DNA from: Gnetum montanum
Lineage: Eukaryota > Streptophyta > Gnetopsida > Gnetales > Gnetaceae
DNA length: 64,000 nt
Direction: 5' to 3'
Assembly: GCA_015680685.1 (NCBI GenBank)
Contig: MNCI01011487.1
Span: 298,959-362,958 of the forward strand
A model generated the notes under the pieces. The model was not told where the DNA came from, did no database searches, and worked only from the letters and a program-made list of their open reading frames with translations. A program made the position numbers and the translations under genes. Shown in pieces: positions 32,647 to 45,379 of this stretch (within the stretch, counting starts at the first letter, position 1; each line of letters opens with the position of its first letter).

Positions 32647-32849
32647 TTAGTTAGCTATGTGCACTACCTAGAAGTTAGTGAAATTATTCAACGATGTTGT
32701 AACAAACCTCAAAGTTGCAATCATTAAAAATAATAATAATAGTAAAAGCACACACTTTTTTTTTCAACTAAAATATCTTCTTCTCACAGGGTTGAATCTC
32801 TATCATTGTTCTAGCATACATCTAATCAATAAAGGTGTGAAGGATCAAA

Positions 32850-33119
32850 ACCGCTAGTGCCCCAACAATGCAGAATGGTCTATACTCATCTTGATGAGTA
32901 TGTGCTAGACTTCACCTTCATCTTGCATCATGATGAACAACTGTGATGGAGGGACATGGAGGGCAACATTGTGTTGTCGCTTGATCGATTAGTTCTTGGG
33001 ATGTTGCTTCAAACTCTCATGAGATTAAGCATCCACGGGCTCAATGCTGAATACGTTTTGTAAGACCACGACTATCGAGATTATCATCCCACTAAGGTGT
33101 GGATCGTTGAACTTAGAAA
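32850..33119 (+). pseudogene. Gypsy interior A, N-terminal gag-side segment
   Basis: The frame reads VYTHLDEYVLDFTFILHHDE and LVLGMLLQTLMRLSIHGLNA and matches 40440-40640 of interior B. It lies just after the leader, before gag. The domain is not recognised. An insertion starts at about 33120. Confidence 0.45.
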
Positions 33120-34415
33120 GGGGAGGGGGGTGGGGATGAATAAGTTCACTGAATTAAACTTTTTAAAATAAAAGCATATACACCAAATTTAATGTGGTTC
33201 CCCAACTTGGTTAGTCCATACTCAGAGGGTAGATCACTAGCACACCTTCAAACTTTGTTGCTTTCAAAATGTGGTTAAAGTGTCCACACCCTGTATAGTC
33301 TTTAAGCCCTACACCAGTGTTATGCCGCAACACCAACCACTTGAGCCCACAAGGTCCCGTTAGGCTTGGAATGTGGTTTCCAGGCTTCCATAACTTTTAC
33401 AACCTTGAGCTTTGCTCCAGAGTGTTATATTGCAACACCAACAACTCAATCTCGCAGGATCCTGACAAGCTCAAGCAAGATGCCTTTTCGCAAGAAGCAC
33501 ATTAACCCTGCAGGGCAACAAGAGAGAACAATTACAAGAGATGAATGCAACTAAGTTTGCTAATCATTATACGTTGAGGTACAACACACTTTACAATGAA
33601 TAAATGATGATACAACGAAGAGCAACAAAGATTATAATGATTCACAAGATGATTGTACAATGATTAAAAAATAGCTTGCACATTTCCCAATGCATATGAT
33701 GTCTTCTTATAGCTACCATGTTTCTAAATCTATCTTTGAACTTGTGCAACGGCTAGGCAACGATCATTAATGATCATGGAAGATGTCTTCTTGTGCCTGA
33801 GATGTCTTTCTGTATTTGCCTTTAAATTTGGGAAGACGCCTTTGTTTGGGAAAGACATCTTTGTTAAATCTTCATTCTAGGAGATGTCTTTGTTTGATGA
33901 AAGATGTCTTTTTGGAACTTGCCATCAATTTATGAAGATGTCTTTGCCTGTGAAAGATGTCTCTGGTTGATGAAAAATGTCTACTGTTTCTTGAAGATGT
34001 TTTTGCTTGTGTTCGCTCCAATACTACCACGTTGTCTTCTATTTTTCAAAGATGTCTTTCTTCAACTTTCTTTGTCCTCTGAATTCATCGTTCCTTGTTC
34101 ACAACCTTGATCTTTTGAATGCTTTAATAATAACAACTTTGATTGTACATTATTTGGTCCTTGTCCATGTTCTTTTGGAATTCTTGTATGTTCGTTTGAA
34201 ACCTTGTGGAAGATCTTCTCTTTTGAGATCTAGATCAGTTTGTTCCTTGTTTTCTATGTAGGCTTTAGCTCATCTTGGTTTTCCATGTATGTAGTCCCTA
34301 CAAACAAAATAACCACACAACTATGCAAACAACCTTTGACTCCATTTTACTTAACGTTTTGACACACCAAAAGGTCCACATGAGGCACAATGCAAAAAGG
34401 ATTGATAATAGGAGA
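33120..34415. mobile_element. Unclassified insertion in interior A with AGATGTCTTTG repeats
   Basis: Interior B passes without a break from the match at 33119 to the match at about 34416, so this 1.3 kb was added to copy A. It begins with GGGGAGGGGGGTGGGG and contains about eleven AAGATGTCTTTG-like words between 33780 and 34050, several followed by TTTGATGAA. No transposase or terminal repeats are recognised. It could be a non-autonomous element. Confidence 0.5.
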
Positions 34416-36500
34416 TGCGTTACAAGGAATAAAAGGGGAAACGATTCACAAACCCCTTGTTCTTGCTAGGCTAGAAAGAATGAGAGGATTCCTTTTTTGG
34501 GGGTTCTCAATTCATAGACTCTTCTTCCCTTGTCTTTGATGAGGGGGGCCTTAACCAGAACTTACAATCCACTGTAAACAACCCTAGTTCGAGGAAGAAT
34601 GAGTCCCATGACCATGAGGGCTCCAAAGGTGGGAGTTAAGGTAGGAACATGGGTAAGCATCATGATGACAACAAGCATGATAATTGTGGCCATGATCGAA
34701 GAAGAGGGGGTGGTAGACACTATGCTAGTGTTAGCTCTCCTTTCTCTTCACCTTCAACATCCTCAATCTTCTTCCTTCTCTAGCTTTGATCAAAGCTACA
34801 GAGGATGTGACTATAATGGAGGTGATCAACGAGATAGAGATGATCGTAGGGCCCATCGAACTAGTAGACCAGGGGTGTGGGAAATCAAGGGAGGCCTGCC
34901 ATCATGAAAGAAGGGACAACAGAGGACATCATAGGCATCATGGTCATCACAGAGGCTATGACTATGATGAGCCTTTGCTTGCAACAAGAAATATGCTGAA
35001 TATTGAATAGGCTATGAGAATTCCAACAAGGCATGTGAAAGATAGTAGAATTAAAAGATTGGATATGAACAATATTCCCAAGTTCAAAGGGGGATACAAC
35101 TCAGATCCACAAAATCATCTTTAGGCCTTTCACGATGCTTGTGCCTTGCAAAATGTTGAAAACGAATAGCAAAAGCTAAAGCTATTCCTACAAATACTCA
35201 TTAAGGAGGCTGAAAGTTGATACTCATCCTTAGAATTAGAATCAATTAAATAATGAAGTATGATGCTTGAGCTCTTTAACAACAAGTATTCGATATACTC
35301 CTGAGTGTTCAATTGTAGGAAGTAGATCCAAGGGTGGAGACAAGGAACACACGAATCTTTAGATGTGGCCATGGGTAGATATTATTCTCTTTTGCACAGG
35401 TGCCTAGGCCATGGATTTTCTTAAAGAAAGTATCTTTACCATATCATAGATGGGCTCCAAATAGAAATGAGGAGAGCTCTTAGGGTCTATGGCTAAGGGA
35501 TACTTTTAGAGCTTAGAGTCCATCAGATTCAAAGGCTGATTGAGAAGTTGGCCAAAGAAGAAGATGAGTTATGGAAAAGAGAAAGTATGAAGGAGTACAA
35601 CCAAGAGCTTTCCATATGAAAAAGGGAAGTCTAGTTCTATGACAACGAGGAAGAGGCAACACTTGATGAAATGGTGCAATGTAAAACCTTGCTAATTTAA
35701 AAATATATTTTTGAAATATTTGACAAGGTGGATAAAATGTGGAATTCTTTAGATGAAAAATTCCGAACTATCCTTAGAATTGCAAAAGAGTCCAAAGAGC
35801 AAGGTAGTGATTGTGATCAAAGGAGAATGAAAGAGGATAAATGTGCCCATCAAAGGGGTAAGGGCAAAGTTGTTGCTGTTGAAGAGGTTGTGAAATCTAA
35901 GATAGATGATGATGATGGATGTGACATTTGCCAATATGAACATCTTAAGAGATGTTGCCTCGTTGTGTCACACTTGCAAGAGTCTCGGGTGTATGCGCTG
36001 AATCCCATATTGGCAAGAAGGCAAGCACCCAGGGTGTTGCCTTATCCTCAAGGTAATTACAGGCAATTTCACCAACATCAATCCTACTATCTAAGTGGAG
36101 CTCCATCCCAGCCTCATGAGCAAAACTAGTAGTGGAAGTACCCATAGTCGTGGAGGATGGCACCACCAAGGTAGTAGTATCCTTACTAGCAGCCAGTCCT
36201 TATGGGTACTATGTTCAACAACCAATTTTTTTGTGTGAATCTTCCAATCATGCCTTCATTTATCACCATTACTACCTCCTGAATATTACAAAGCTTAATC
36301 TCCAAGAGGGGAATCCCCATTTCCATTTTACCCTCCTCATCTTTTCACACTTATATCTTTGACCTCAACTTAACTAGTACTAGCTCCATCCATGTAGGAT
36401 AAGATTCTTGCCTAGCCGTAGCAAAGAAATGCCACGAGGGTTGTTAACTTACAGCTAACTTTTCAATCAAGTGGTTTGGAGAACAAACCTTGAAAAGGAC
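34416..36500 (+). pseudogene. Gypsy gag, interior A (broken)
   Basis: Fragments in several frames match interior B at 40700-42650: a region rich in His, Gly and Arg (GHHRHHGHHRGYDYDEP), then NPILARRQAPRVLPYPQGNY (35995-36055). A possible zinc-binding CDICQYEHLKRCC lies at about 35920. Gag identity follows from position (after the primer site, before the protease) and from basic, His-rich composition. Confidence 0.55.
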
Positions 36501-36544
36501 CCTTTTTCAGAACTGGTAGTCCTTCTAAGCTCTCATAAACACCT

Positions 36545-37024
36545 ATGGTTGATGAATCTCCTTCTTCCTCATTCTTTGTAGCCTCATTTGAGGTCCCTTC
36601 AAACCAAATGTCTTCTAAAGTGCATACTATAATGTTGACCCATGCAGTCATGAATTGGATTAAGGTTGGCCACCTTTCCAAGAAAAGATCTAATTTTGGG
36701 ATTTTCCTTATTTACTTGCAAATCACTAGGAATGAGCCTTGCAAGGCTCTTTTAGACTCAAGTTTTGGTATGAATTTGATCTCCCATGAAATGTACAAAG
36801 CTTACAACCTACCTCCACTCAAGAAGAGCAACATTTGTCTTGAGTTGGCATATCGGTCCATCATTGTTCCCTTAGGATTGGTGAAGGACATTGTGACCGC
36901 CATCTATGGGTGGTTCTATCCTACTAACTTCTTGGTGATTCGTGTTAATAATTGTAAGGGGGACTTCCCAATCATCATGGGAAGCGCTTGGCTAAGCACC
37001 ATAGATACACAGTTGAGAATCTGA
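36545..37024 (+). pseudogene. Gypsy aspartic protease, interior A (broken)
   Basis: A 159-codon open stretch includes CKALLDSSFGMNLISHEMY, where the catalytic Asp is kept but the following D-L-G-S-S pattern seen in copy B is disturbed. It continues with LELAYRSIIVPLGLVKDI and ends DFPIIMGSAWLSTIDT, the C-terminal (I/L)-(I/L)-G-R/S-x-W block of plant gypsy proteases. Confidence 0.8.
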
Positions 37025-37639
37025 GACCTTTCCTTGGAAATTTTCAAGGAAAATGAATTTGGAAAGATTGAGAGGAAGTGTGTTCCATGCATCATGTATA
37101 GCAATTATAGACCATGAAATGCACATTTATCACAACATGCAAATAGTGTGTCGATGTGATAGAAATTCAAAGGTGCCTATATGCAGTAGACACAAAATAA
37201 GAGGGAACCTAGTGGTTGATAGCTGAACTTGATAGTAGCTCAATAATATGCATGGAACTAATTGAGAGACTTACAAATGCCTACATTGAAGACATGGATG
37301 AACTAGAGCAAGTTCATTATCAACTCTCTAATGATGAACCTGATGAAACTAATTGGGAAGAGTTGGAGATCCTTGAAAGCTTTAAACAAGAGCCCCTTGA
37401 GTTGAAACCTTTACTAGTAGGAATGGAGTATGTCTTTCTAAATAATGGAAAGTCGGTTATCATCAATGCCAACCTTGCTCCTATGTAGAAAAAGAAGCTA
37501 TTGGAGGTGGTCAATAGATGGTCAACAATCTTTACTTGGTCATATCTAGAACTCAGTGGAATTAATCCTATGATATGTCAGCATTGCATCTACATAGATC
37601 CTTCCATCAAGCCAAAGAGGTAGCTGCAGTGGTGGTTGA

Positions 37640-38300
37640 ATCCCAAACTAAAGTAGATTGTGAAAGAGGAGATTAAACAACCCCTCAAGGTAGGGTTCAT
37701 CTATCCTATTGCAGATAGCGAGTGGGTAAGTCCACTTGTAATAGTGCCAAAGAAGGATGGCAAATGGAGGGTTTGTATCAATTTTAGGTTGTTGAACACG
37801 ATAACTTACAAAGACCACTTTCCATTATCATTTATGGACTAGGTGCTGGAAACCATTTTTGGGCATTACTACTACAACTATCTAGATGGTTATAGTGGCT
37901 ATAACCAAATTCAGATCACACCAGAGGATTAGGCTAAAAAAACATTCACAAGTCCCTAGAGGACTTTTGCATACAGAAAGATGCCATTTGGCTTATGCAA
38001 TGTCCCTATTATATTCCAACACCTTGTTCTAATCATATTCCAACAATAGATTGGTAGTAGGGTGGAAGTATTCATGGATAACTTCTCCATCGATGGGGCT
38101 ACATTTGAGCAAGCCTTGGATCGTCTTAAGTAAGTGCTGAAAAGGTGTGTGGAGACAAACCTTAGGCTCAACTTGCAAAAAGGCCACCTGATGGTTCAGG
38201 AAGGCATTGTTTTAGGACATATAATTTTTGAAAAAGGGATCGAGGTGAACCTTGAAAAAATAAGGGTCATTCGAGGAATTACTAGATAGCCAGAAATAGT
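37640..38300 (+). pseudogene. Gypsy reverse transcriptase, interior A (broken)
   Basis: Typical blocks are VSPLVIVPKKDGKWRVCINF, the DYSGYNQI-type LDGYSGYNQIQI, KMPFGLCNVPIIFQ and VFMDNFSI, where the usual FMDD has become FMDN. It continues LRLNLQKGHLMVQEGIVLGH. Stops are at 37840, 37930 and elsewhere. Confidence 0.88.
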
Positions 38301-38479
38301 CAAAAGATGTGACCTTATTCCCTGAATACACTGGCTACTATTGATGATTCATTGAGAATTTCTCTGAGATTTCTAAATCATTGTGAAGCTAACAAAGAAG
38401 GATGTTCCATTTGTCTAGATAAAGGAATGCAAGCATGCATTCCAACATCTCAAGTAGAAGCTCATGGAAACTCCAATTC

Positions 38480-38880
38480 TACGAGCACCTGACTGGTCTA
38501 GACCTTTGCACATCATGATGGGTGCATCAAATTATGCCTTGGGAGCCATGCTCATGTAGTTGGATGATTATAAATGTCCCTACTATATCCACTATGCAAG
38601 TAGAAGCATTGTGGATGCATAGCTAAGCTACACTACCATAGAGAAAGAATTGATGATGGTGGTATTCGCCTTGGAAAAGTTAAGGTACTATGTGCTTGGG
38701 TACAAGGTGTTTGTGCACATATACTAGAATGCAATCTGGTTCCTGATGAACAAACCAACAACAAGCCCTCGTATCATAGGATAACTAGTGATCTTGTAGG
38801 AATTCGATCTTACAATGATAGATTGAAAGGGATTTGAGAACGTAATTGTTGACCACTTGTCTCGATTATGATGGGGCAAC
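38480..38880 (+). pseudogene. Gypsy RNase H, interior A (broken)
   Basis: The frame reads MMGASNYALGAML (usual D changed to G), YYIHYASRSI, TTIEKELMMVVFALEKLRYY and LGYKVFVH, the standard RNase H order after the reverse transcriptase. Confidence 0.8.
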
Positions 38881-39094
38881 AAAGAAGAGGAGCCCACTAT
38901 CAGAGTAGTTTCTTGATAAACTCCTCTTTGTTGGGGATATAATTGAATAAATGTCCATTGAATCCAATTGGTACAATTACATTCTCACTTATCTTCTCAC
39001 TTAGAAGATGCCACAAGAGTGGGACCACAATAAGAAACAACAGTTTCTTCACTAGGAAAAATGCTTCATAAAAATCAATAAACACCTTTATAAG

Positions 39095-40190
39095 GTGTGC
39101 ACTGATGGCCTGGTTCGTTGGTGTGTTCTTGATGTTGATCAACTATGTGTTCTTCAAGATGCTCATGAGGGCCACTATGCTGGGAGATGCACATCCATTA
39201 AGATCCTCATGGTAGGGTATTATTGGCTAATACTTTTAGGAATGCTCACTAATTCGTTTGTTCTTGCGAATGCTGCCAACATGATGGTGAAATGACCACT
39301 CATATGGAGGAGCCTCAGTAATGGATCCAACCATTGGAGCCATTCAACATATGGGGCATTGGCTTCATGGGTTCTATCACATCCATGTCAAATGGAAAGG
39401 CATACATCATAGTTGTTGTTGACTATTGTATGAAATGGGAAGAATTTGTAGTTGTCATCGATTGCACATCTTCCATAGCTGCTTGGTTTGTACAAAAAAA
39501 TGTTGTAAACAAGTTTGGAGTGCTACATGCACTTATTTTTGATAATGGTACTCACTTTATAGGAACTACCTTTTGAAGACTCATGCAACACTTGGGGGTT
39601 GAACATAAATTAACAATAGCTTTCCAGCCTTAAGCCAATGGTCAAGCAAAGGTTACACATAGGGAAATAAAAAAAACACTAATAAGAATCATTAGTAAAT
39701 GTAGGAGGGACTGGAGCATGAAACTCAATGATACCCTTTGGACCTACCTCTCCACTTGGAAACTTCCTATTAACTACTCTCCCTATGAGCTTGTGTACGA
39801 AAATTTGCCAACACTTCCAATTCAAGCTGAGTTGTACATTATCAACAACTTATGACCTTGACCTTAACCTTAAGTCTAGCACAAAAAGAAAGATTGATGA
39901 ACCTCAACTTGCTAGATGAGAACTGATTGGTAGCCTTGTCATCTAACAAGTGGCACAAGGCATTTAACAAGCAATGTCATGATCTTAGAATAAGGAAAGT
40001 CAAATTTCAATTGAGAGATAAGGTCCTTTATTGGAATCCCATACACGTACTACAAAGAACCAAGTTCCAAACATTATGGGAGGGGCCTTATGTAATCTAT
40101 GAAACCTTTCTTTTTGAGGCCATGTTAATATACAAACGTGAAAGCCCAAATAAGAAATTGATGGTCAACATGCAATAAATCAAACCTTTC
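39095..40190 (+). pseudogene. Gypsy integrase, interior A (broken)
   Basis: An H2C2-like start (HEGHYAGRCTSIKILMVGYYW) has lost its cysteines. The core follows: FNIWGIGFMGSITSMSNGKA (first catalytic Asp changed to Gly), IIVVVDYCMKWEE and LIFDNGTHFIGTTF, then LGVEHKLTIAFQP and a C-terminal part with FQLRDKVLYWNP. Stops occur at 39296, 39574 and 39632. Confidence 0.85.
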
Positions 40191-40238
40191 CATAAGCCTA
40201 AGCAATCCAATGACTAGAATACCTCGATAGATGAATTT

Positions 40239-40700
40239 TTTATGTGCGCTCGTTAGGATTTAGTGAAAAATTATTCAAGATTGTTGGAATGGACCCTAAT
40301 TCATATCATACTTCAAAATAACTACAATAACTATAAGAAAGCACACTGCATTTTTTATCTTCTAATACAAGATGTCTTCTTCTCACATGAGTGGTTCCTT
40401 GTCCAAGACTAACGAAGTAAATTAGTAGGTGCCCTAGTAATACAAAGTGGTATATGCTCATCTTGATGAGTACATACCCAATTTCACCTTCATTCTACAC
40501 TAGGATGAACTACTATGGTGGAAAAATATGAAGGGAAACATTGTATTGCTGCTTGATTGATCCATTCTTGTGATGCTCTAACAAATGCTTATGTGGTTGG
40601 GCATCAAAGGGCTTCATGCTAAATATGTTGTGTAGGATAATAATGCTAGGAATTACCATCCCACTAATGCATGTTTGAGGGATCAACAGCTAGAGAAACA
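40239..40700 (+). pseudogene. Gypsy interior B leader and N-terminal segment
   Basis: From TTATGTGCGCTCG (about 40240) this aligns with 32656-33119 of interior A, starting just inside the primer site. The pol end of A (AATACCTCGATAGATGAATT, about 40218) joins it directly, so no LTR, primer site or polypurine tract separates the two interiors. Confidence 0.6.
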
Positions 40701-42860
40701 TTATGAATCTACGAAGGGGAAGTGGTCCAATGACTCCCTATTCCTAATGTATCAAAATGATGGTGGAGAATCCTTCTCTAGGGGTTTTCCATATAGAGAG
40801 ACTCCTATCTTTGACTTTGGTGAAGGAGGTCAAAACTAGAACCTATAGTCCATGATACATAATCTTGGTTTCGACAAGAATGGATACCATGACAAAAGGA
40901 GAACCAAGAAGGAGAGTCATGGTAGGGATGAGGGTAAGTAGCATGATCATGACTATGACCATCAAAGAGGAGGTGGTAGGCACTGTGATGGTGCTAGTCC
41001 TTCTTTCTCTTCACCTTCATCATCATCTTCTTTCTCATCTAGCTTTGAATGCAATTGCAAGGGGCACAATCATGATGGAGGTGACCGATTGGAAAAAAAT
41101 GATTATAGGAATAATCAGGCATGTCAAGACCTAGGGTGCAGGCATTCAAGAGAGGCTTGTTACCATGAAGGAAGAGGTAGTAGAGGACATCATCGGCACC
41201 ACGATCATGGCTATGATGAGACTTTGCTTGCTACCCGAAGCATGCTAAACATTGTAGAGGCAATGAGAATTCCCACAAGGCATGTAAAGGATAGCTAGAT
41301 CAAGAGGCTAGAAATAAATGATATCCCTATGTTTGAAGGGGGATATAACTTGAATCTATAGAATCATCTTTAGGCTTTTCATGATGCTTGTGCCTTGAAA
41401 AATATAGAAAATGACTAGTAAAAGCTTAAGTTATTTCCCAAGACTCTCATCAAAGAACTAGAAAGCTGGTATTGGTTCTTAGAACTGGAATCCATTAGAC
41501 AATGGAGTATAATGCTTTAATTATTCAATGACAAATATTAGATGTACTCTTGAGTGTCCAAATTGAGGAGGCATATCTAAGGATAGAAACAAGGAACACA
41601 TGAGTCCTTGGATGTCTCCATGGACAGATATTATTCCTTATTACATTAATGCCCTGGCCATGGTTACTCTTAGCAAGAACAACTTTGCCACATCATAGAT
41701 GAGCTTTTATAAGAAATGAGAAGAACTCTTGGAGTCTATGCCAAAGGACGATTGTCAGAGTTAAGATCCTATTAGATCCAAAGGCTGATTGAGCAAGTAG
41801 CAAAAGAAAAAGAAGAGTTAAGGAAACACAAAAGTGTAGAAGAATACAACTAGGATTCTTCTATTTGCAACAAGGAGGTTTAATTTTGTGATAGTGATGT
41901 GGCCAATTGGAAAACCTTTCCAATTCAAAAATTTACCTTTAAAATTTTAGCTAAGGTAGATCAGTTATGAGACTCTATGGATAGTAGATTTCAAGTTGTC
42001 CTAAAAGTTGTTGAAGAGTCCAAAGAACAAGGTAGTGATCATGATTGTAGGAGGTGAAAGGAAGTTGAATGTGCCAATTGAAGGGGTAAGAACAAACTTA
42101 CTATAGTAGAGGATGTTGTGAAAATTGAATTAGATGATGATGGTGGATGTGACATTTTCCAATATAAACATCATAAGGGATGTTGCCGCATCGTGTCACA
42201 CTTATAGGAATTTGGGATGTATGCTCTGAATCCACAACTAGCAAAAAGAAAAACACCCAAAAGATTACCTTATCCTCAAGGTAATCTTAGGCAGTTCCAT
42301 TAACAATAGCAGTATTATCCAAGTGGAATTCCACTGCAACTGTATGAGAAGTATCAATAGTGGCATCACCCATAGTCATGGGCGTTGCCATCATCAAGGA
42401 AGCAGTACCCTTACAGACAACTAGATCCATATGGGTATTTTGTTCAGCAACCCCTATCTTCATGTGACTCTTTTAGTCATGTTTCTCCTTTTTAACATTA
42501 CTACTACCCTCTCAAATATTATAAATCTTATTTTCTACATTTTAGCAGGGACACCAAATTCTATGCTTATCCTCCTCCTGTTCTTGTACATGTTCCTCCA
42601 TCCTCAATAAAGCTATTGCCTACTCCATCCATGTATGGTGAAATTTCAGCCCAGTTGCAGCAACACAATGCTACCTGGGCCATCAATCTATTACTGGTTC
42701 ATCAATTGAGTGTTTTGGACACTAGATCATAAAAAAGATCTTGTTTCCAATCCAACAGCCCACCTAAACCCTCACATACACTAGCGGCTAGCAACCCTGC
42801 TTCTCCATCTTCCTCTGCATCTAATCCATTCGAGTCCTATTCAAACCAAATAGAATCCAT
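40701..42860 (+). pseudogene. Gypsy gag, interior B (broken)
   Basis: It matches 34420-36500 in order, without the 1.3-kb insertion. Fragments include SREACYHEGRGSRGHHRHHD (41140-41200). Stops are frequent, including TAG in place of CAG. Confidence 0.5.
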
Positions 42861-42929
42861 ACTATTATGCTCACTTATACTATATTTGATTGGATCTAGG
42901 TTGGCAACATTTTTAGAAAATTATTTGAT

Positions 42930-43746
42930 CATGGGAGTCCTCTTATTTATTTATAGATTGTTGAGAATGAACCAATGTAAAGCTCTTCTTGATTTAGGTT
43001 CTAGTGTGAACTTGATTTCTCATGAGATGTATATTGCCTAGAACCTGCCACCTCTTAAGAAGAGGAATATTTGATTAAAATTGGTAGAACAGTCCATTGC
43101 TATTCCATTGGGACTAGTGAAAGACATTGTAATCAATGTCTGTGGGTGGTCTTATCCTTTCAATTTCCTAGGAATCAAGGTTGAGAACTACAAGCAAGAC
43201 TTCCTAATCATTATGGGAAGGGCATGACTAAGAACTGTTGATGCAAGAATGAGCATCAATGATATTTCCCTGGAGATATTTAAGGAAAATGCATTTGGAA
43301 ATATTAAGAAGAAGTGAGTTCCATGCATCGCGTGCAATGATAGCGGGTGCAATTGTGTGTAGAAACTTTGGTATGTGAAACGAGCATCTATTTTTGCATG
43401 TAGGAACTGTTCACATGAAGTAGATATTCAAAGGTATCTATATGTAGCAACCACCAAACAAGAGGGCACCAAATGGGTGACTACTGATTTTGAAAGTAGC
43501 ACAATGTGCATGGAACCTATTGAGAGCCTAACATTTGCTTATGTTGCAAGCATGGATGAACTGGAGCAAGTTCATCACCAACTCTCTGATAATGCAAATG
43601 ATTATACCTATTGGGGAGAGTTGAAAATTCCTAAAAATTATAAACAAGAGCCCCTTAAGTTAATAACTATACCTACTAGCATGGAATATGCATTCTTGAA
43701 AAATGTGAAGTTGGTAATAATCAATGCCAATCTTGCTCTAGAATAG
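42930..43746 (+). pseudogene. Gypsy aspartic protease and linker, interior B (broken)
   Basis: CKALLDLGSSVNLISHEMY keeps the active-site aspartate (GAT, 42991-42993) and the DLGSS pattern of plant gypsy proteases. LGLVKDIVINVCGWSYP and FLIIMGRA follow. The 123-codon stretch 43375-43746 matches the linker at 37150-37490 (MEPIESLT, ELEQVHHQLSD). Confidence 0.8.
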
Positions 43747-43879
43747 AAACAGATGCTGTTAAATGTGGTTGGAAAATGGTCAACAACCTTTGCTTGGTCA
43801 TATCCTAAACTCATAGAGATTGATCCTAGGATATGACAACATCATATCTACATTGACTTGGCCATGAAGCTAAAGAGGT

Positions 43880-44570
43880 AACCACAGATGTGATTGAACC
43901 CCAAATTGAAGCAGATCAGCAAAGAGGAAATCGAACAACTCCTCAAGGTAGGGTTTATCTATCCTATTGCAGATAGCTAGTGGGTCAGGCCACTCATGAT
44001 TATGCCAAAAAAGGTGGCAAGTGGTGGGTCTACATTGATTTTTGGCTATTGATTATGGCAACATTCAAGGATCATTTTTCATTGCTATTCATTGATTAAG
44101 TATTGAACACCATATCTGGGCATTGCTATTACAGTTTTCTGGATGGTTATAGTGGCTATAACTAAATCTAAATCACACCAGAGAACTAGGCCAAAATAAC
44201 ATTCACAAGTCCTTGGGGGACATTTTCATGTTGTAAGATGCTTTTTGGTTTGTGCAATGCCCCTACTACATTCCAATGCATGGCTTTAAGTATTTTTGAG
44301 TAGCAAATCGGTAGCGGGATGGAAGTCTTTATGGATGACTCCTTCACCTATGGAACTACATTTGAGCAAGCCTTGGACTACCTTAAGTAAGTACTCAGAA
44401 GATGTGTGGAAATAAATTTATGACTTAGTTGGCAAAAGAGCCATATGATGCTACAGGAAGACATTGTATTGGTGCATAGAATCTCACAAGCAAGGATTGA
44501 GGTTGATCCTAAGAAAATAATGGTCATCCAGGGAATTACTCGTTAACCAGAAATTGTCAAAGATGTTTGA
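43880..44570 (+). pseudogene. Gypsy reverse transcriptase, interior B (broken)
   Basis: It is the same block order as interior A: GFIYPIADS, LDGYSGYN, MLFGLCNAPTTFQ and VFMDDSFTYGTTFEQALDYL. Here FMDD is intact, while copy A has FMDN. A frameshift near 44010 and several stops break it. Confidence 0.85.
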
Positions 44571-44739
44571 TCATTTCTTGGACATACTGGCTACTACTGA
44601 CAATTCATCAAGCATTTCTTTAAGATCGCAAAATCATTGGTTGAGCTAACAAAGAAAGATGCTTGATTTTTTTGGAGCAAGGAATGTTAAAAGGAATTCC
44701 AACAACTGAAGGAGAAACTCGTGGAAACTCCAATTCTAT

Positions 44740-45000
44740 AGGCACCTAACTGGTCCAGATCATTTTACATTATGATGGATGCATCAAATTACATGTTGGG
44801 AGTTGTGCTTACATAGTTGAATAACAAGAAACATCCATATTACATCCACTGCACAAGTCAAAGCATTGTGGTTGCACAGCTGAACTACACCATCATAGAG
44901 AAAGAATTGATGGAAGTGGTATTTGCTTTAGAGAAGTTTAGACATTATGTGCTTGAATAAAAGTGTTTGTGCACATGAACCACAGTGTAATTCACTTCCT
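44740..45000 (+). pseudogene. Gypsy RNase H, interior B (broken)
   Basis: IMMDASNYMLGVVL, YYIHCTSQSIV, NYTIIEKELMEVVFALEKF and RHYVL form the RNase H domain. The catalytic Asp of MDAS is kept, unlike copy A. Confidence 0.8.
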
Positions 45001-45379
45001 AATGAATAATGCAACGATGAGCCCCCATGTCTTATAGAAATTTGATTTCACAATGGTAGATCAAAAAGGAATTAAGAATGTGTTCGTTGACCACTTGTCT
45101 TAGTTGTAATGGAACAACAAAGAGGAGGAAGGCTCACTTTCTAATTTGTTTCTTAACGAACTCCTCTTTGCTAGAGCTATAACTGAACAATTGTCCATTG
45201 AGCCTAAATGATATGTTGACATTCTTACCTATCTTCTCATTCAAAAGATGCCACAAGATTGAAGCACATGAAGAAACAATAGTTTCTTCACCATGTGAAA
45301 TGTTTAATGGAGATCAATGTGCACCTCTACAAGGTGTGCATAGATGGCCTTGTTCATTGATATGTTTCTGATGCTAATC

